A stretch of DNA of 64,000 bases from Tyto alba (Eukaryota; Chordata; Aves; Strigiformes; Tytonidae). The stretch's first letter is position 1, and each line of letters starts with the position of its first letter. The stretch is taken from contig NW_024881322.1 in assembly GCF_018691265.1 (NCBI RefSeq), positions 9,785,989 through 9,849,988 of the forward strand, read 5' to 3'. Positions 1 to 11,946 of the stretch are shown here, one piece after another. Position numbers and translations under genes: made by a program. The notes under the pieces are model-generated. The model searched no databases. It was not told the DNA's origin and worked only from the letters and a program-made list of their open reading frames with translations.

Positions 1-3000
1 CTCAGCCGCAGCCATAAAATGACAGGCTGAGGACGGCAATTAACAGGTTAGTGATGGGAAGTAACTCTTGCTTCTACACCCACCTCAGCTCTACCAGATG
101 GGGTGGTTTTTTCAGCTGTACATGATGTTAACAGTTTATAAGACAATAGCCTGCTTACGTGAGATCTCAGTGCCTTGGAGGGGAACAGTTTTAAATGGGT
201 TGCATGTTATTTTACCGTAGTGAAGGTGCTGAACACAATTTTATTGGAAAAGTAGTGTATAAAATGATGCTGCCTACCATGATTAGAAAGTGGTGTTTAC
301 AAAACAAATAAAAACTATTGTCCTAACCCTCCAGAGCTCTTAAACCCAAGTCTGTGGAGTTGACCTGCCTCAAGAGGCTTTAAAGACAAGACAGGCATTT
401 CTCAATCAACCCTGTGTTCCACAGCTGGCAGATCCGTGTGTATGTGCACAGCTGGACTGGGGCAACTGGCTGCTCAGGAAGGAGTGGAGTTTGGTTTGGG
501 TTTAGGCCCAGTCTTATGAAATTGCCCCAAAGCCTAAGTCCCTTCTATGAGCTACAACTCTTATTTTGTATCCCGTGTTATTACACCTGCCTCTGTAAAA
601 CGCCTCCTCGGAGCTTGCAGCGGTAGGGAGGACAGTCACTAACCACAGAGTCTTTAGAGATGATGTGGGCTTGTGATTTCATTGCAATTTTTGGACACTA
701 CATCATTTCCACTTTCTGATGAGTCCTTATGTCTTTTAGCTCACTGACCATTGATGTAATCAAATTAAGGTGCTAGAGATTTTTCTTTGGGAAACAGAAT
801 TAATAATTCATTTTTTTTAGCCTAAAAAGGTTTCAAACAAATTGTTCTGATTTTCAGGTAATTGTTAGAGCCTCCAGTGGTTTAAATATATCACAGAACA
901 TTGTTAAAGATTATAGATGAGGTTAACAAAAAATCCCAAATAACAAAAGCTACAATTTGGCTAGAAGAGTAATATTCAAAACTGTGACCAAACAGTAGGG
1001 CACAGAACATTTTGCTGATGGGCTTGTGTGTTTCCAAGTGCATTAATGGCCAATGACTCATATGCCCTTAACAATGGTATCCCAGATAAAGAAGTGCTGT
1101 GTTTAGTACAGAAGTGCTCTACGGTTAGAATCTGGGGAGAAAATAGCTCAGATATGCACGGACAAAAGTCTGAGAGTATACATTTTATCCCAAGATATGT
1201 TCCAGATTACTAATGAATTTTTTTGTTCAATGAAAATCTTCCTCATGGATTTAGCAACAGGAACACACTTTTGAATATGTCAGTGAAAACACAGGTATTT
1301 GTGTAGATTTTAGATACATGTACGTGGACGAACCCTTTTTCTTTCATCGTGTTTTCTGTCTCTAATACAACTATAATGACACATTTTCATTCTAACTGAT
1401 CTTAACTGCTTAGATGAAAGTCAGCAAGCCCTGCAAATGATTGGCAAATAATTGACCTGTAGCAATGCTGGAGGCATATTTGTTTCACCAGTTCCTCCCA
1501 GCAAGTCACACACTCACAGAATACTATTTTTTATGGGACTACGGAGAGTGGGATGGAGTAGCCATAGCAAAGAGACTTGGCAGAAGAAAGATAAAGTGTG
1601 TGTTCTTCTTCAGGAGTCTGAGTTACTTATCCCAGAAAGAGATGGAAAACTTGTCTTCACCTGATTCTTTGTTTAAATGTAAGCTTTCTCTTTCTAGGCT
1701 ACTTACATGGTGCCTTGTGCTTTTAATTTAATGGTGTGTATCACCAGGCTTTCCTTCCCTTCCAAAAATTACTGTTCAAGAAACCTCATCTTTGGCTGTA
1801 AAAGCACTTCAATAACATGGAATTTCTCTATAATCTTTACAAAGATAAAAGGGGAATTTATTTCCAAGAGTGCACCCAGCAACATAAACTGCAAATGTAC
1901 TGGATGACAGCATCAGAAGTATCTATTATCCTCAATAAAATGACTTTATCTGCTACTTAGCTCTACTGGAAATAACTTTTGAGGTTGTAAAGTGCTTTGC
2001 AGGCTTTTGCTTTAGTCTTCTCCCCTTTCTTTTAGGAATTAACTGAGGAAGGAGAAAGCTGAAGAAGTCTGTCAGCTGATGTCTACGGTCAAGGAACAAA
2101 GAGGGGATTTGCAGAGCTTCATGATCTGCTGTTGAACAATGACCAGAAAGGCAGGCTAGATTTTTCTGTTTCATTTATAACTGATTAAGAATGCTTAATA
2201 AAAACAGGAGTAAGTGCTGCAGTTCTCCTATGAAACTGTGCAAGGAAAAGGCCATATATTCTTTGAAAGGGCTAAGGAACCTGCTGGGACAACAATGGTT
2301 TTCTGAATTTCGACTACAGACAGATCCTGCTGATATGATAATCCTGCACTGAAACACAAAAGACAGAGATCTGACTACAGATACCTCACAGATTAAGTTT
2401 CATCAACCCCTCAATGAATCACCTACTATATTGGAGGCTTTACAATGCCAAGTCTATATAAAAGTGTATCACCTCTTCTCAAAAGGCCCTAAGAGGTTGT
2501 AAACTCCCTGCTCATTTTTTTGTAAGTCAATTTTTCCAACTTACTGTGACTAACCATGTGTGTCCTACCACATGTTCAAACAGTCTTAACAGAAGTTAGC
2601 TCTGGAGTCTTTATCAAGGGATAATTCCTGTTAATTATTTTTTAAATGAGCAGTTTAATGCTTTCAGCTTCTCCTATGTAGGGCATGTTCAGGTTCTTCT
2701 AGAACAATCTGCAGCTTCGTGACATTTATTCCAAGATTGTCTCAAGGGTACAAAAGAATCATAGGAAAGGTAAAAGAAGCAGTATACATGCTAAAGTAGA
2801 ACACCTACCTGATCTTACTACTCTTACGAGCAGGTTGCCACATAACAGGCAAATCATGATGCCTCACAGCACTCCCCATTTCTGTTTCAGCTCCATATCA
2901 ACCTGGACAGGCCACGGCCCTTTGAGAGCCTTTGGAATGCTCCACGGCAAGTGAGTTCAGTTGGAACAGTGGGCAGGCAATGGGGCTCCTGAATCCCCAG

Positions 3001-5348
3001 GTAGCACAGGGCACACATACACGGAGGTTTGGTGAGAGGAGGTGGAGTAAGGCTAACAGAAGACACACCCAGGAATTTGGGACTTGTACTATTTTTATCA
3101 GGACATACAGGGGAATTGTCTGAAAGCTTCACTGTCCTGATGTGTAGGATCACTAGCTAAAGCTCTGGTCCTCCACTCACTTTATTTCATGTCCTAGTTC
3201 TTGGCATCGTGACAGCTCTGGTCTTACAATTTGCTCTGCTTGGGATACAGGAGACCCTGAAAGATAAAAGCTGATTTCAAGAGTGCTGCTTCTGCTTTGT
3301 GCCAGCTGCCACTGTTTGCTATTTGGGCTGTGCCAGGCACTGTACATACCTAAAAAAGGATCCCAGTTGAATAGCTTATATGCCAGACATGCCTGTGTTT
3401 ACAAACCATATGTTGCTGCTTCATTACATCGCACAGTGTTAGATCCTGAGTTTAGTCGTGGTGGCCTCATACATCATCAACTTCTGTAATGGTTGTGCCT
3501 TCTCCCTCCTTCCCAGGGGGATAATTTACACTTCTGTTTCAGGGAATACAGGGAGTCTAACATAAAGCCCACAGAACTCTTAAAGGCATGTGGAAACATG
3601 CCCTTCTAAATGGGCTTGTATCTGACCAAACCCAATATACTTCAGAGAAGATCCAAGTTCTTTGAGGTATGGCCATTTGTTTTATTTGTTTCCAAAGAAT
3701 CATGAACTTTTGAGGTGCTGTATAAATATGACATCAAAGCAATTAATCTGGTGGCCTAGACAATTCACTCCAAGGCATGATAAATAGAAGCCTTCTCAAC
3801 TGTGAACCAGAAGATTACATTGTGCTTTTTGTTTGTTTGTTTGTTTGTTTTTTGTTTGTTTGTTTGGGTTTTTTTTTGTTTTTTTTTTTTTTTTTTTTTT
3901 TTAATATTTTTTTAAAACTTCAACTCCAGTCACCTAAGTTGAACCAATACCCAATACCCCCTAAGGCTTTTGATCCTATAAATCATGAATTAACAGTTTA
4001 AGATAAAATAAACAGTCTATCTTCCTCTTGGAGATCTGACAAAAGAAGGTTTGCACAAACCCTGCTCCTTCCCTAGAGTTTCAGTCATTCGGATTAAGGC
4101 TCTGAGAGGAATAAAATAAACAGCCCTCACTACTGATAGCTAAACCAAACTATGAATTACTTTAGCTACTTTCACTCAGTGAATATGCTGCCAAAGGGAA
4201 AACACGTATCATGCCTCCCTGTGAAATCTGTATAGAAAGTCACAGTGAAATATTAATGCCCTTTCCTTAAACTGTGCAGCGGGCTTCACAGGTTTTTGTA
4301 GCCATGACAGAGAGGATATAAAGCTGCAACACATTTTTTCTGCAACTCAACCCTTTCATAAAGGCTTTGAAATGTTCCAAAATAACCTTCCTAGATTAAG
4401 GGAAATTGCCACCTTGTTTCTATGGAAGGAGGCATTGCAGGGATACTTCTCTCTGTGAACAGTTTTCCCAAACTGATCTGAAGGTCTCAAATACTGACCT
4501 TTGTCAGTTCTTATTCTTAGCTTTTGTAACTTTGCCATTTGTTTTCCGCTGCAAATACAATACAAATCAGAATCTGAATCCTCACAAAATGAAGGTTTTA
4601 AAGGGAAATTTTTGGATACAACTTCTAACTAATTCGCTGAATTTACACTATGTTCCCATTATTTTGTCCAGAGAAAGAAGCGTGCCTCTCTGGGGGGAAA
4701 AGAACCATAGTTTGACTGTATATAATGAGCTGTAAAGCTAGCACTGAGCAATGACTCATCAGATTGGGAAAGTAATCTTCTGATGTCAATCAAATACTCA
4801 TCTGAAGGTACACAGATTACTGATCTAAGTGCTTTTAAAAAGTATATTTAAACACCATAATATATTTAGTGTATATGGTAATATAAGACAAAACAAAGGA
4901 CGAGCAGTACTAGAGAGAGGGGTGCAGAATGAGCTCATCACTCATATAAAGGTGGTCCAAGTCCAAAAGATTAAAATTCTGGCTACAGCAAGTTTCATGT
5001 GCTATTATTCCTGCAGAGGCAGAGATTTTGTTTTGAGGTGAACAAGAACCCTGGACATCCAGCCAGAAATCAAAATACTCAGTTCAGAGTGCAAGACTGC
5101 TGCTTGAGATTTTTGTCAAATGCTGAACTTGATCAGGGTGATCTGTATGATGAAGCCAAAACCAGTTCCAGGGAAACACAGGAAATCCTACAAGAACTGT
5201 GACTAGCAGATGCTTGCAGATGCCCCCTGGTAAAAACAGTCAAGACAGCACTACAACCAAGGATCTTGCCAGTAAAAGTAGTATTCCTCATCTCCACATT
5301 TAGACAAAAGTGACAATAAAAAGGCAGACTAGGCAGTCTGAGCTGTAC
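1..5348 (-). other. ELMO1: ELMO1 intron downstream of exon B (partial, phase 1)
   Basis: On the minus strand this is the beginning of the intron that starts with GTACAG at 5348. The next ELMO1 exon should begin by completing an Asp codon and then encode Lys-Phe-Trp-Tyr-Cys; I looked for it on the minus strand and did not find it, so the intron is longer than 5.3 kb. The content is AT-rich with no recognisable gene. The only clear repeat is the GTTT/T tract at 3826-3915. Confidence 0.82.
3826..3915 (+). repeat. (GTTT)n / poly-T simple repeat
   Basis: Repeated GTTT units run into a T-rich tract with only a few G and A interruptions. It may be the reverse complement of a decayed retroposon tail, but no retroposon body is visible beside it. 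Confidence 0.9.
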
Positions 5349-5461
5349 CTTGCCGACGCCGACTGTTGAGTTTCCTAAAGCAGGTGCCCTCCACAAGTCG
5401 ATTGAGACGTTGCTGCTTAATCAGTTCTAAGATCTCAGGCTGAATCTTCTCTTTTAGTTCC
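5349..5461 (-). CDS. ELMO1: ELMO1 coding exon B (DOCK-binding helix leading into the PH domain)
   Basis: This 113-base minus-strand exon starts with the last base of a split Leu codon, encodes 37 residues beginning [20 protein letters not shown] and ending in [10 protein letters not shown], and ends with the first G of the next codon (Asp in other ELMO1 proteins). The acceptor is a pyrimidine tract ending CCTAAG at 5462; the donor is GTACAG at 5348-5343. It corresponds to about human residues 534-572. This is the long amphipathic helix in front of the PH domain, which takes part in DOCK SH3 and helical-bundle binding, plus the first PH strand. The human sequence has Ala where this copy has Ser, close to the Arg-Arg-Arg-Gln stretch. 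There are no stops or frameshifts. Its phase (2 in, 1 out) fits exon A exactly, so the pair is a functional gene segment and not a processed pseudogene. Confidence 0.96.
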
Positions 5462-8400
5462 CTTAGGAAGAGAGAAAGTAGGCACTTGTCAAATTCAATC
5501 AAAGACCATCCTCTTTCCTCTGAGACAGAGCCTCACAAGATGTTTCTGCAAGGAGTTTGAAGGGGACAACAGTCACAGGCAGGCCCAGGTCAGAATCTGC
5601 TCCAGAAAAAAACCCTTTTTCTTATAACAAAGAATGGGAGTCAGGATATCTCTGCTGCAGACATCTCCCTGCTACGACATCAGTGTATGACTCAGGCGAG
5701 TCACTTATTTGTTTCTTACTTTACTCATCTAAAAATAACACTTGCTATAATGCATCAACAAGGTTTTTCTGCGGCAGATAATGCTCTTTCATCACAGGAG
5801 CACTGTGAAGCTTATTTGAGGGTCTATCACCTTTTGTTGCACAATCCTCTGCCCATATACTTTACTAGAACTATTACTTAGGACAGAACAAGAAAGCTAA
5901 AACACATTTTAAAACAATAAAAACCAGCAAGCAATGGCAATGAGCTGAAATAATGACCAGAGTTATATGCTTGTTCTTAATTCCACACCATTCAATTAAT
6001 TAATTATTATCAGAATTTTGTGGAAGCCTAACTCATGATTAGGAATTGCTCAAGAATCAAACTTTGCCCTTGCCCAGGAGTGCAGAAACCCACAGTGCAT
6101 TTAGAAATATTATATATCCTTAAGAAAATCCATTTTCTACATCCTACTTTGATAAGAGTTCAACATGTCAAGAACTAGGCAGAAAACGTATGCACATAAT
6201 ATTTAAAGTTTGATTTCATACACCATCACATGGATTCACAGATGTCTGAATTCATCAGTTATATCCTCACTTAGATTCATTAAGAATACATAAAAGACAG
6301 GTTTAAACATCAACTCGACAGCAAGCCTAGTAAGATTAAAAAAATAACTGAATGTGCAGAGAATTTATAAAATATGAAGTGTGTCAGAACCATAATTTGG
6401 CATTGCTGTTCAAATTAGGTAATACCAAAAATCATTCTGTCTGGCAGTATGTTCCAGCAATTGTCATCAAAAGGAAGCAAAGCTGTGGTATCCCATAGAG
6501 ACAACAAAAATTTCTCTCTTCTTGAAAACTTAGGGAGCCCAGTTTCTACTGTTTTCCACATTCATTTGGATTCTATACCTTTGATCTGCCAGATCCCTAC
6601 GGAAACCACTGGAAGTCCTCTGCTAGAAAGATCAGGCCTTTAAAAAAATGCCATCTTTTCCCCGGGTATTAACAAAATGGTTGGAGATCTTGATGCATAA
6701 CCCACTGCATATTTACAAGATGTGAAAATCTAGCTGGTCAAAAATCAAGGAAGCATCGTAACTATAGAAACAGGCCACCTTTCGGAAATGTTTTATTAGT
6801 TCTTTAGGATAATTTTCAAGCACTGTTGTTGTCTCATTGGGAACTAAGATACAAATATGCTGAATGGTTAAATACTGTGATTGAACAAATGTCTTGCCTT
6901 TACTGAGCTGATGAGCTTCCCCATTCCTCAGGTAAAAGCTGGGAGCAGGGGCTGAGGAGAAGAGTGTTAAAACACAGTGTGGATTACTCAGCAGTCCAGG
7001 CTGCAGACTAAATCTCCAGCTGGACTGATTTCAAACATTCAAAAATGGTATAAACATCAGTTTGATATTTAGGTAGTTTAATTCAGAAATTGGATAGTTA
7101 TCACTAAATAGGTGTTAAAGATATCATAACATAGTAGTTGTAAGACACTAATGAAAAAACAAAAATGAATGGGTCACCCAGCACGTTAACATCTAATTGT
7201 CTGCTCACAGTATTCCCTCTTCTGTCCTCTAAAGCCCCATCTGCTCTTTACAAATCACAGGAAGAGGATTTTTAGCCAGTCCAAAAATAAACAGGTAATC
7301 CTCTGTGAAGTACTTCTCTGTCTAAGGCAGACCTTCGATAGGAGGAAGGGAGGTAGGAAGGAAGGGACACCTTCCGCCTCCTTGCTGATGTGCTGGAGTC
7401 CCCCTACACACGCGCATGTATTTGCTCTCACAACTGTGAAGCTCAGAGGGTACCCTCGTCTGTTTTACAGTCCCCAACCCTGAACACACAGAGGTTGTGG
7501 GGAGAACTCATTACTCCATGGAAAAAGAGCCTTCAGTGACTTTGGACTTTAGGGATACCCCATAAATCCATTCAACCCTTACCATGGTCACCTGAAGTTA
7601 CTGTCCTCAGCAGTTCATGTCAAAACATGGTTTCTCTGACTTGCATGGTTTTCAGCTATTTTTCCGATACCATGACTCCAGATACATTTTTGCAAGGTGA
7701 TCCTCCCACTTAGTGCTCCTCACTGTCTAGGTTTCTGTTCCACCACTTCAAGGTGACAGAAATGGAGGAAACCAATCAAACCACGTCACACGGTTAAACA
7801 AAAGATGTGCTGCTCTGAATTTTTGTATTTCCTTCAGAATGCCATTTGAAGGTAAGGGAGGTCAGTGTCTAAAGAAAGATGGATTAGAAAAAAAATCTCT
7901 GTACAAGAAATAAGTCCTCCTGCTCAATTTTAAAATCAAACAGGAACAATTTGCTAAAGGAAGATCATAAATGCAAATATGTTTTGTGAAAATTTTATTT
8001 ATTGTCCTTCAGATGACATCAGCTGAACAGACTGTGCCTTGTGAAGAGAGAGAGAGCAAACTTGGAAAGTCTAAGGAATTCAAAAATTGCTATTAGTTTT
8101 CTACTGTGTTCCTGTCACAAGAATGGCAGAAGTTGGTGGGCTGGCAAGACAGAAAAGTTGAGGGAACCACATATTAATATATATGATCGCTAATTTTCTG
8201 ATCTCACTGGTGCTGACACTATAGGCAATACCAACATCTGTCACTTGCTTTTAAAATAATGAAACTGAATTGTTGGCAAATCTGAAAATCTTCAGAAATT
8301 ATTTTTATATTCTTCAAATGATACTAGTTCTTCAGCACCAGTTATAACTGTCCCCAGCTTTTACCTTGCCAGCTTACAGTTGTAACTCTTTCTTGTTAGC

Positions 8401-11131
8401 TGTTTTCCTTCCAGGATGGGGCATATTACAGGCATTTAAATCATTACAACACAACAGAAGAGTAATCCCCAGAACTGCTTTCATGTGCTTTGTCCTTTTA
8501 TCTTTCTGGCTTGTAGCTATACCCTCTCCTAATCACTTCACACATTCAGAGCAGGCATTAGTGACTCTTTCTAACATTGCAGAGAAATCTGTAGGATAAA
8601 AAGCTGAAAAGCATCCACAGCTCTCCCTCTATTTCCCTGTACCTTGATGATTTTCACACAGATGTTACTTAGCAGTGGCTCCCCAGCTGACATTAACTGT
8701 CCTTTAACCAGCAATCCTCCACTTAAGCGGAAATCAGATTTTTTTCCAGTATTAACCCAGCTCTGTTGCCATTTAATGTGTCAAGGGGACCTCTTGTCCT
8801 CTACAGGCCCACAGAATTCCTAGACACCTTCCTTCACAGCCATTCAAAATGAACCAGTGATACTTTATCATTTCATTGTGGAATAGCACTTTGGATAACC
8901 AATAATGAACCCAGAATCTTGAATTGATTCCCTTCTGAAGGACTTTTTATATTCCCTAATCAAAAGTAGAAACTGAAAAAACTTCATCTCATGTGCTACA
9001 ATGCTCATATAAAAGAAACAACTAATCTTGAAAAACAAGGTGGTTCTAGTGACGAGGATCTAAGGCAATGATTTCCAGCTGAAATTCAAATCCAACTTAA
9101 CTGAAGCTTCTCTCACCCAGCAGCTTGAATACTTAAAACTTCAGTGCTTTGTACAACGAGAAGCAGAAGAAAGACTTCTGTCCTGTTCAAGGCAGGAAAA
9201 TCCATCATCCGATTGCCATATTCTCATGCAGAACTCAACAAGGCATGCCAACTTTACATTCACCATTGTGCGCAATCTCTTTCGGTATATCTGCAAGGCT
9301 TTAAAATATACAGCATAGCCACGATTGCTCTCTTCACTCACAGTCTCCTTCCCTACAACGAGACCATGATTCTGTACTTCTATCAATTGTGCCATCTATG
9401 CAATTTGAGAGTTCAGTACAGGGAATCAAATCAAAGGGGAAAATGAAAGAACCATTTCTTTTCACAGTCAAGAATAAGTGATCATGGATGCAATCAAAAT
9501 GCAAATGTATAGAGTTAGATCTCTGCAAATGCAGTTGTGATTGCTTAAACACCTTATCAATTTACTTAGCCTTTATAGCCTTTAGGCTTAGCTTTTGTCC
9601 TGAATTTGAAATGAGTCTCTGGTAACACTTCAGTTGCTTTTAGCTACTTGTGTTGGCTGTTTCACTCATTCCATGATGGGGAAGGAGACTCTGCACTGTA
9701 GCAGCAACTAGACAGAGTTATACTGGAAATAAAGAGCTTGTAGTGGGCACCAGCAAGGTTCATGAGGCTAGGCGATGGTGCAAGAGAATATCCATAGCTG
9801 ACCTGTATCACACAAACAGCTGACTCACAGGGAAGGAAGGGAAAATGAGAAGCTTTGGTGTCAAGCTTACCAGCACTGAGCAGCTTTGAACCACTAAACA
9901 TTACAGGGGATTGGCAGGGGATTTCCGAGCAGTGTAATGATGCAAAACTGACTGGAACCATTTGTAGATTTTTAATTGATGCATTACTGTGAGTGACACC
10001 AGTTCTAATTGGGCATTAGGTCCTATCTTCTAATACACTGAAAACATAAAAGAAGCATTCCTGCTTTGATCCACATTGGTATGATTAAATTTTAAGTGTG
10101 TAATTCTACTTAGCTTATGCTTCCACTGTTGCCCTGCTGTCCCTGGAAGAATGTGTCCCCAGAGCTTGCACTTGGATATCTGTATCCTTTAGAAACAAAT
10201 CAAAATGAATATCCCCCTTCTGAATCCTGAAATACTCTGATCCAGACCTTTCTCTATACGTTTGCTTTGAAAAGGAGCTTTGGAAAAACACAAGTCATTC
10301 TACTTGAAACATGGTCAGGATTTCATGACATTCCAGCTGATGCTTCTGGACTCCTTGCTATTTCTCTGCTGATCTCAAAAGGTTCCTGCTATTCACAGCA
10401 CAGTTTCTGTACCATGGAGTCTGCATCTGTCCTGTCACAAGCCCAGACCTGGTCCAGAGCCAAGTACGGCCTCTATTTCTCATTTAACAGAACAAAGGGT
10501 ATCCTGAGAAATGCGAAGGAGCTGTGGTGGCAATATTAGCATTTGATACTTTGCAGTAAACAACAAGGAAATGAGAATCCCACTGGCTAGCTGCCAGAAT
10601 GTTATAATTTACAAATAAGTAACTGCTTGTCATTAACACCAAAGATAATGACATAAATAGACATACACAACACCACTTTTCTGTAGAGCCAGTGTGTGTT
10701 GTCTCCTCTTCTTCTGCACTTTTCCCTGTCTCACCCAGAGAAGTAACATATGGAATTTTTAAAGGTCCTTGGACAAAAAACAAAGTTGTGGTGTTTTTTT
10801 TTTTTTTTTTTTAAAAAGCCACTACCAGCACCAAAACCAGGCTCACGCTCAAGCAAAGCTAGGAAATGTCAAAGCAGTTTTTCCTACAAATAAGCTATGT
10901 GAGACCCTGTGGGGATTTGCTGAATCTGGTTTAAATGAACTCAGAGAAAAAGTTGTGATTCCCAGCAGAAGAAAATGCAATGCATTTCAAGCAGATGCCG
11001 TATCACTGCTTTTGAGCAGAGCTCCCTGGACATCTTTCCTCCCTGGGTTCCCTCAGAAGAGCTCACAAATGTCATTCACATTTGTTAATCCTTCCGTGCA
11101 AAAGAAAGTGGGGAGAGAAGACAGTACTTAC
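5462..11131 (-). other. ELMO1: ELMO1 intron between exons A and B (5.67 kb, phase 2)
   Basis: This interval is bounded by GTAAGT at its 5' end (high coordinate) and CCTAAG at its 3' end on the minus strand. It is AT-rich and non-coding. I see no transposon, tRNA-like cloverleaf or conserved protein frame in it. It holds a T19 tract at 10794-10812, a short GA repeat near 8044-8055 and a purine tract near 7340-7368. Open frames of up to about 144 codons are present; the largest runs through the T19 tract and into exon A on the wrong strand, so I regard them as chance. Confidence 0.9.
10794..10812 (+). repeat. T19 homopolymer
   Basis: An uninterrupted T run that reads as A19 in ELMO1 pre-mRNA, inside the intron about 320 bases after exon A. 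Confidence 0.9.
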
Positions 11132-11295
11132 AGAATCGGACGAGACTGGAAATCTTCCTGGTTCATTCTTTCAGACTGGCGTATTTTCAGTATTTCTGTG
11201 TAACTGAGATTCTGAAGTTTGCTCTTGAATTGATCCAGAGAGCTAGGCTTGGTAGTGAGTGCTCTCATTATCTGTTCTTTCACTACCTGCATTAC
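11132..11295 (-). CDS. ELMO1: ELMO1 coding exon A (end of ELMO domain and linker; contains the short-isoform start Met)
   Basis: Read on the minus strand, this 164-base exon encodes 54 whole codons plus two bases, beginning [20 protein letters not shown] and ending SRPI plus the first two bases of Leu. It follows a good acceptor: a pyrimidine-rich tract, then CACAG ending at 11296, with a branch-point-like CTGTTAAC upstream. The donor is GTAAGT at 11131-11126. Phases are 0 at the start and 2 at the end. By comparison with the human protein it covers about residues 480-534: the last part of the ELMO domain and the linker toward the helix that contacts DOCK proteins. Human has Val where this copy has Ile at about residue 488. 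The second codon is Met (ATG at 11292-11290, G at the -3 position). In human this Met is annotated as the start of a 247-residue short isoform, so the exon may serve either as an internal exon or as the first coding exon of a short transcript. Confidence 0.96.
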
Positions 11296-11311
11296 CTGTG
11301 GTTGACAAGGA
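11292..11311 (-). promoter_or_regulatory. ELMO1: Exon A 3' splice site with a possible second AG nine bases downstream
   Basis: The minus strand reads CACAG, then GTAATGCAG, then GTAGTG. The first AG gives the exon start known from the family. A second CAG follows nine bases later and keeps the frame, so its use would remove only three residues (Val-Met-Gln), including the short-isoform Met. The first AG has the better pyrimidine context and is the expected site. Confidence 0.5.
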
Positions 11312-11946
11312 AAGGAAAAGAAAACCTGTGTTAACAGTTTCTGCGTTTTTGTTTCAAATATTCTGGGTCACAGTAAGGTTTCTAGGTATAGAAGATGATT
11401 AATACTATGTGGTCTCAATACAATTTTTCAGTAGCATAAGCAGAAAATAAGCCAACTTCTGACAGGGCATCACAGCTTACAGCAAAAGCTCATCTGCTCT
11501 GTAACAATAACATTTTTTGGGGGGTGGGGGGTGGGGGTGGGAAGGGTATTACGATTGCTGTTTACAGGATTTTAAGTCCTGCTCTGTCTGTGGTTTGTGC
11601 ACCCACGGCAGCAGCAGCGTGGCTTTTCTGCATTCTGAGCTGAGATGATGCTCCTGTCCTGTCGGGGACGGGTGCACATACAACACCAGACTCTTAACAA
11701 GAAAAAAAAATAAGCTGTGAAGTCCTAAGGAGCTGACTGAGAGCGCAGATGTACATCCTGACTTCTTCCAGCTCAACCCAGGAGAAGTGCACAAGCTGCA
11801 GGGTCCAGTCTAACTGCCCACAAGAGAGACTTCAGAGTTTTTCAGGTCTTACAGCTCCCCTGCTGGGTCTCAGAGCTGTTCTGACCAGAAGGCAGTAGCA
11901 CAAAGCTGCTAGTTGTGGCCCACTGCTTCCCTTATTCCTTATGCCC
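11296..11946 (-). other. Intron immediately upstream of exon A, non-coding
   Basis: This stretch lies between exon A and the CR1 fragment. It holds the acceptor pyrimidine tract, the G/C-tract cluster and otherwise unique non-coding sequence. It would be the proximal promoter if the short ELMO1 transcript began next to exon A, but I see no TATA box or CpG cluster here. Confidence 0.6.
11519..11546 (+). repeat. G-tract cluster (quadruplex type); CACCC-rich on the ELMO1 strand
   Basis: Five G runs of three to six bases are separated by single T loops or AA. This fits the quadruplex pattern well. On the ELMO1 sense strand the tract reads as repeated CCCACCCCC, which resembles KLF/Sp-type CACCC boxes. 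It lies about 225 bases upstream of exon A. A regulatory role is inference only. Confidence 0.6.

Larger units (their letters stand above)
5349..11295 (-). other. ELMO1: ELMO1, partial gene (two internal exons and the intron between them)
   Basis: The minus strand carries two consecutive coding exons of ELMO1, a scaffold that binds DOCK180-family proteins to form a two-part exchange factor for Rac1 at the plasma membrane. The complex acts in engulfment of apoptotic cells, cell migration and myeloid function. The two pieces join in frame: the first ends two bases into a leucine codon and the second supplies the third base. Together they give about 92 residues that match my recollection of human ELMO1 from about residue 480 to 571, with two conservative changes. 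The full-length protein is about 727 residues, so the window holds roughly one eighth of the coding sequence. The Ras-binding and armadillo parts lie beyond the high-coordinate edge, and most of the PH domain and the proline-rich tail beyond the low-coordinate edge. ELMO2 and ELMO3 are the alternatives; ELMO1 fits best from memory, without an alignment. Confidence 0.95.

Noticed and set aside
10769..11203. 144-codon plus-strand frame across the end of exon A
   Set aside because: It is antisense to a clearly coding exon and begins in the T19 tract, so it is a shadow of ELMO1 sequence.
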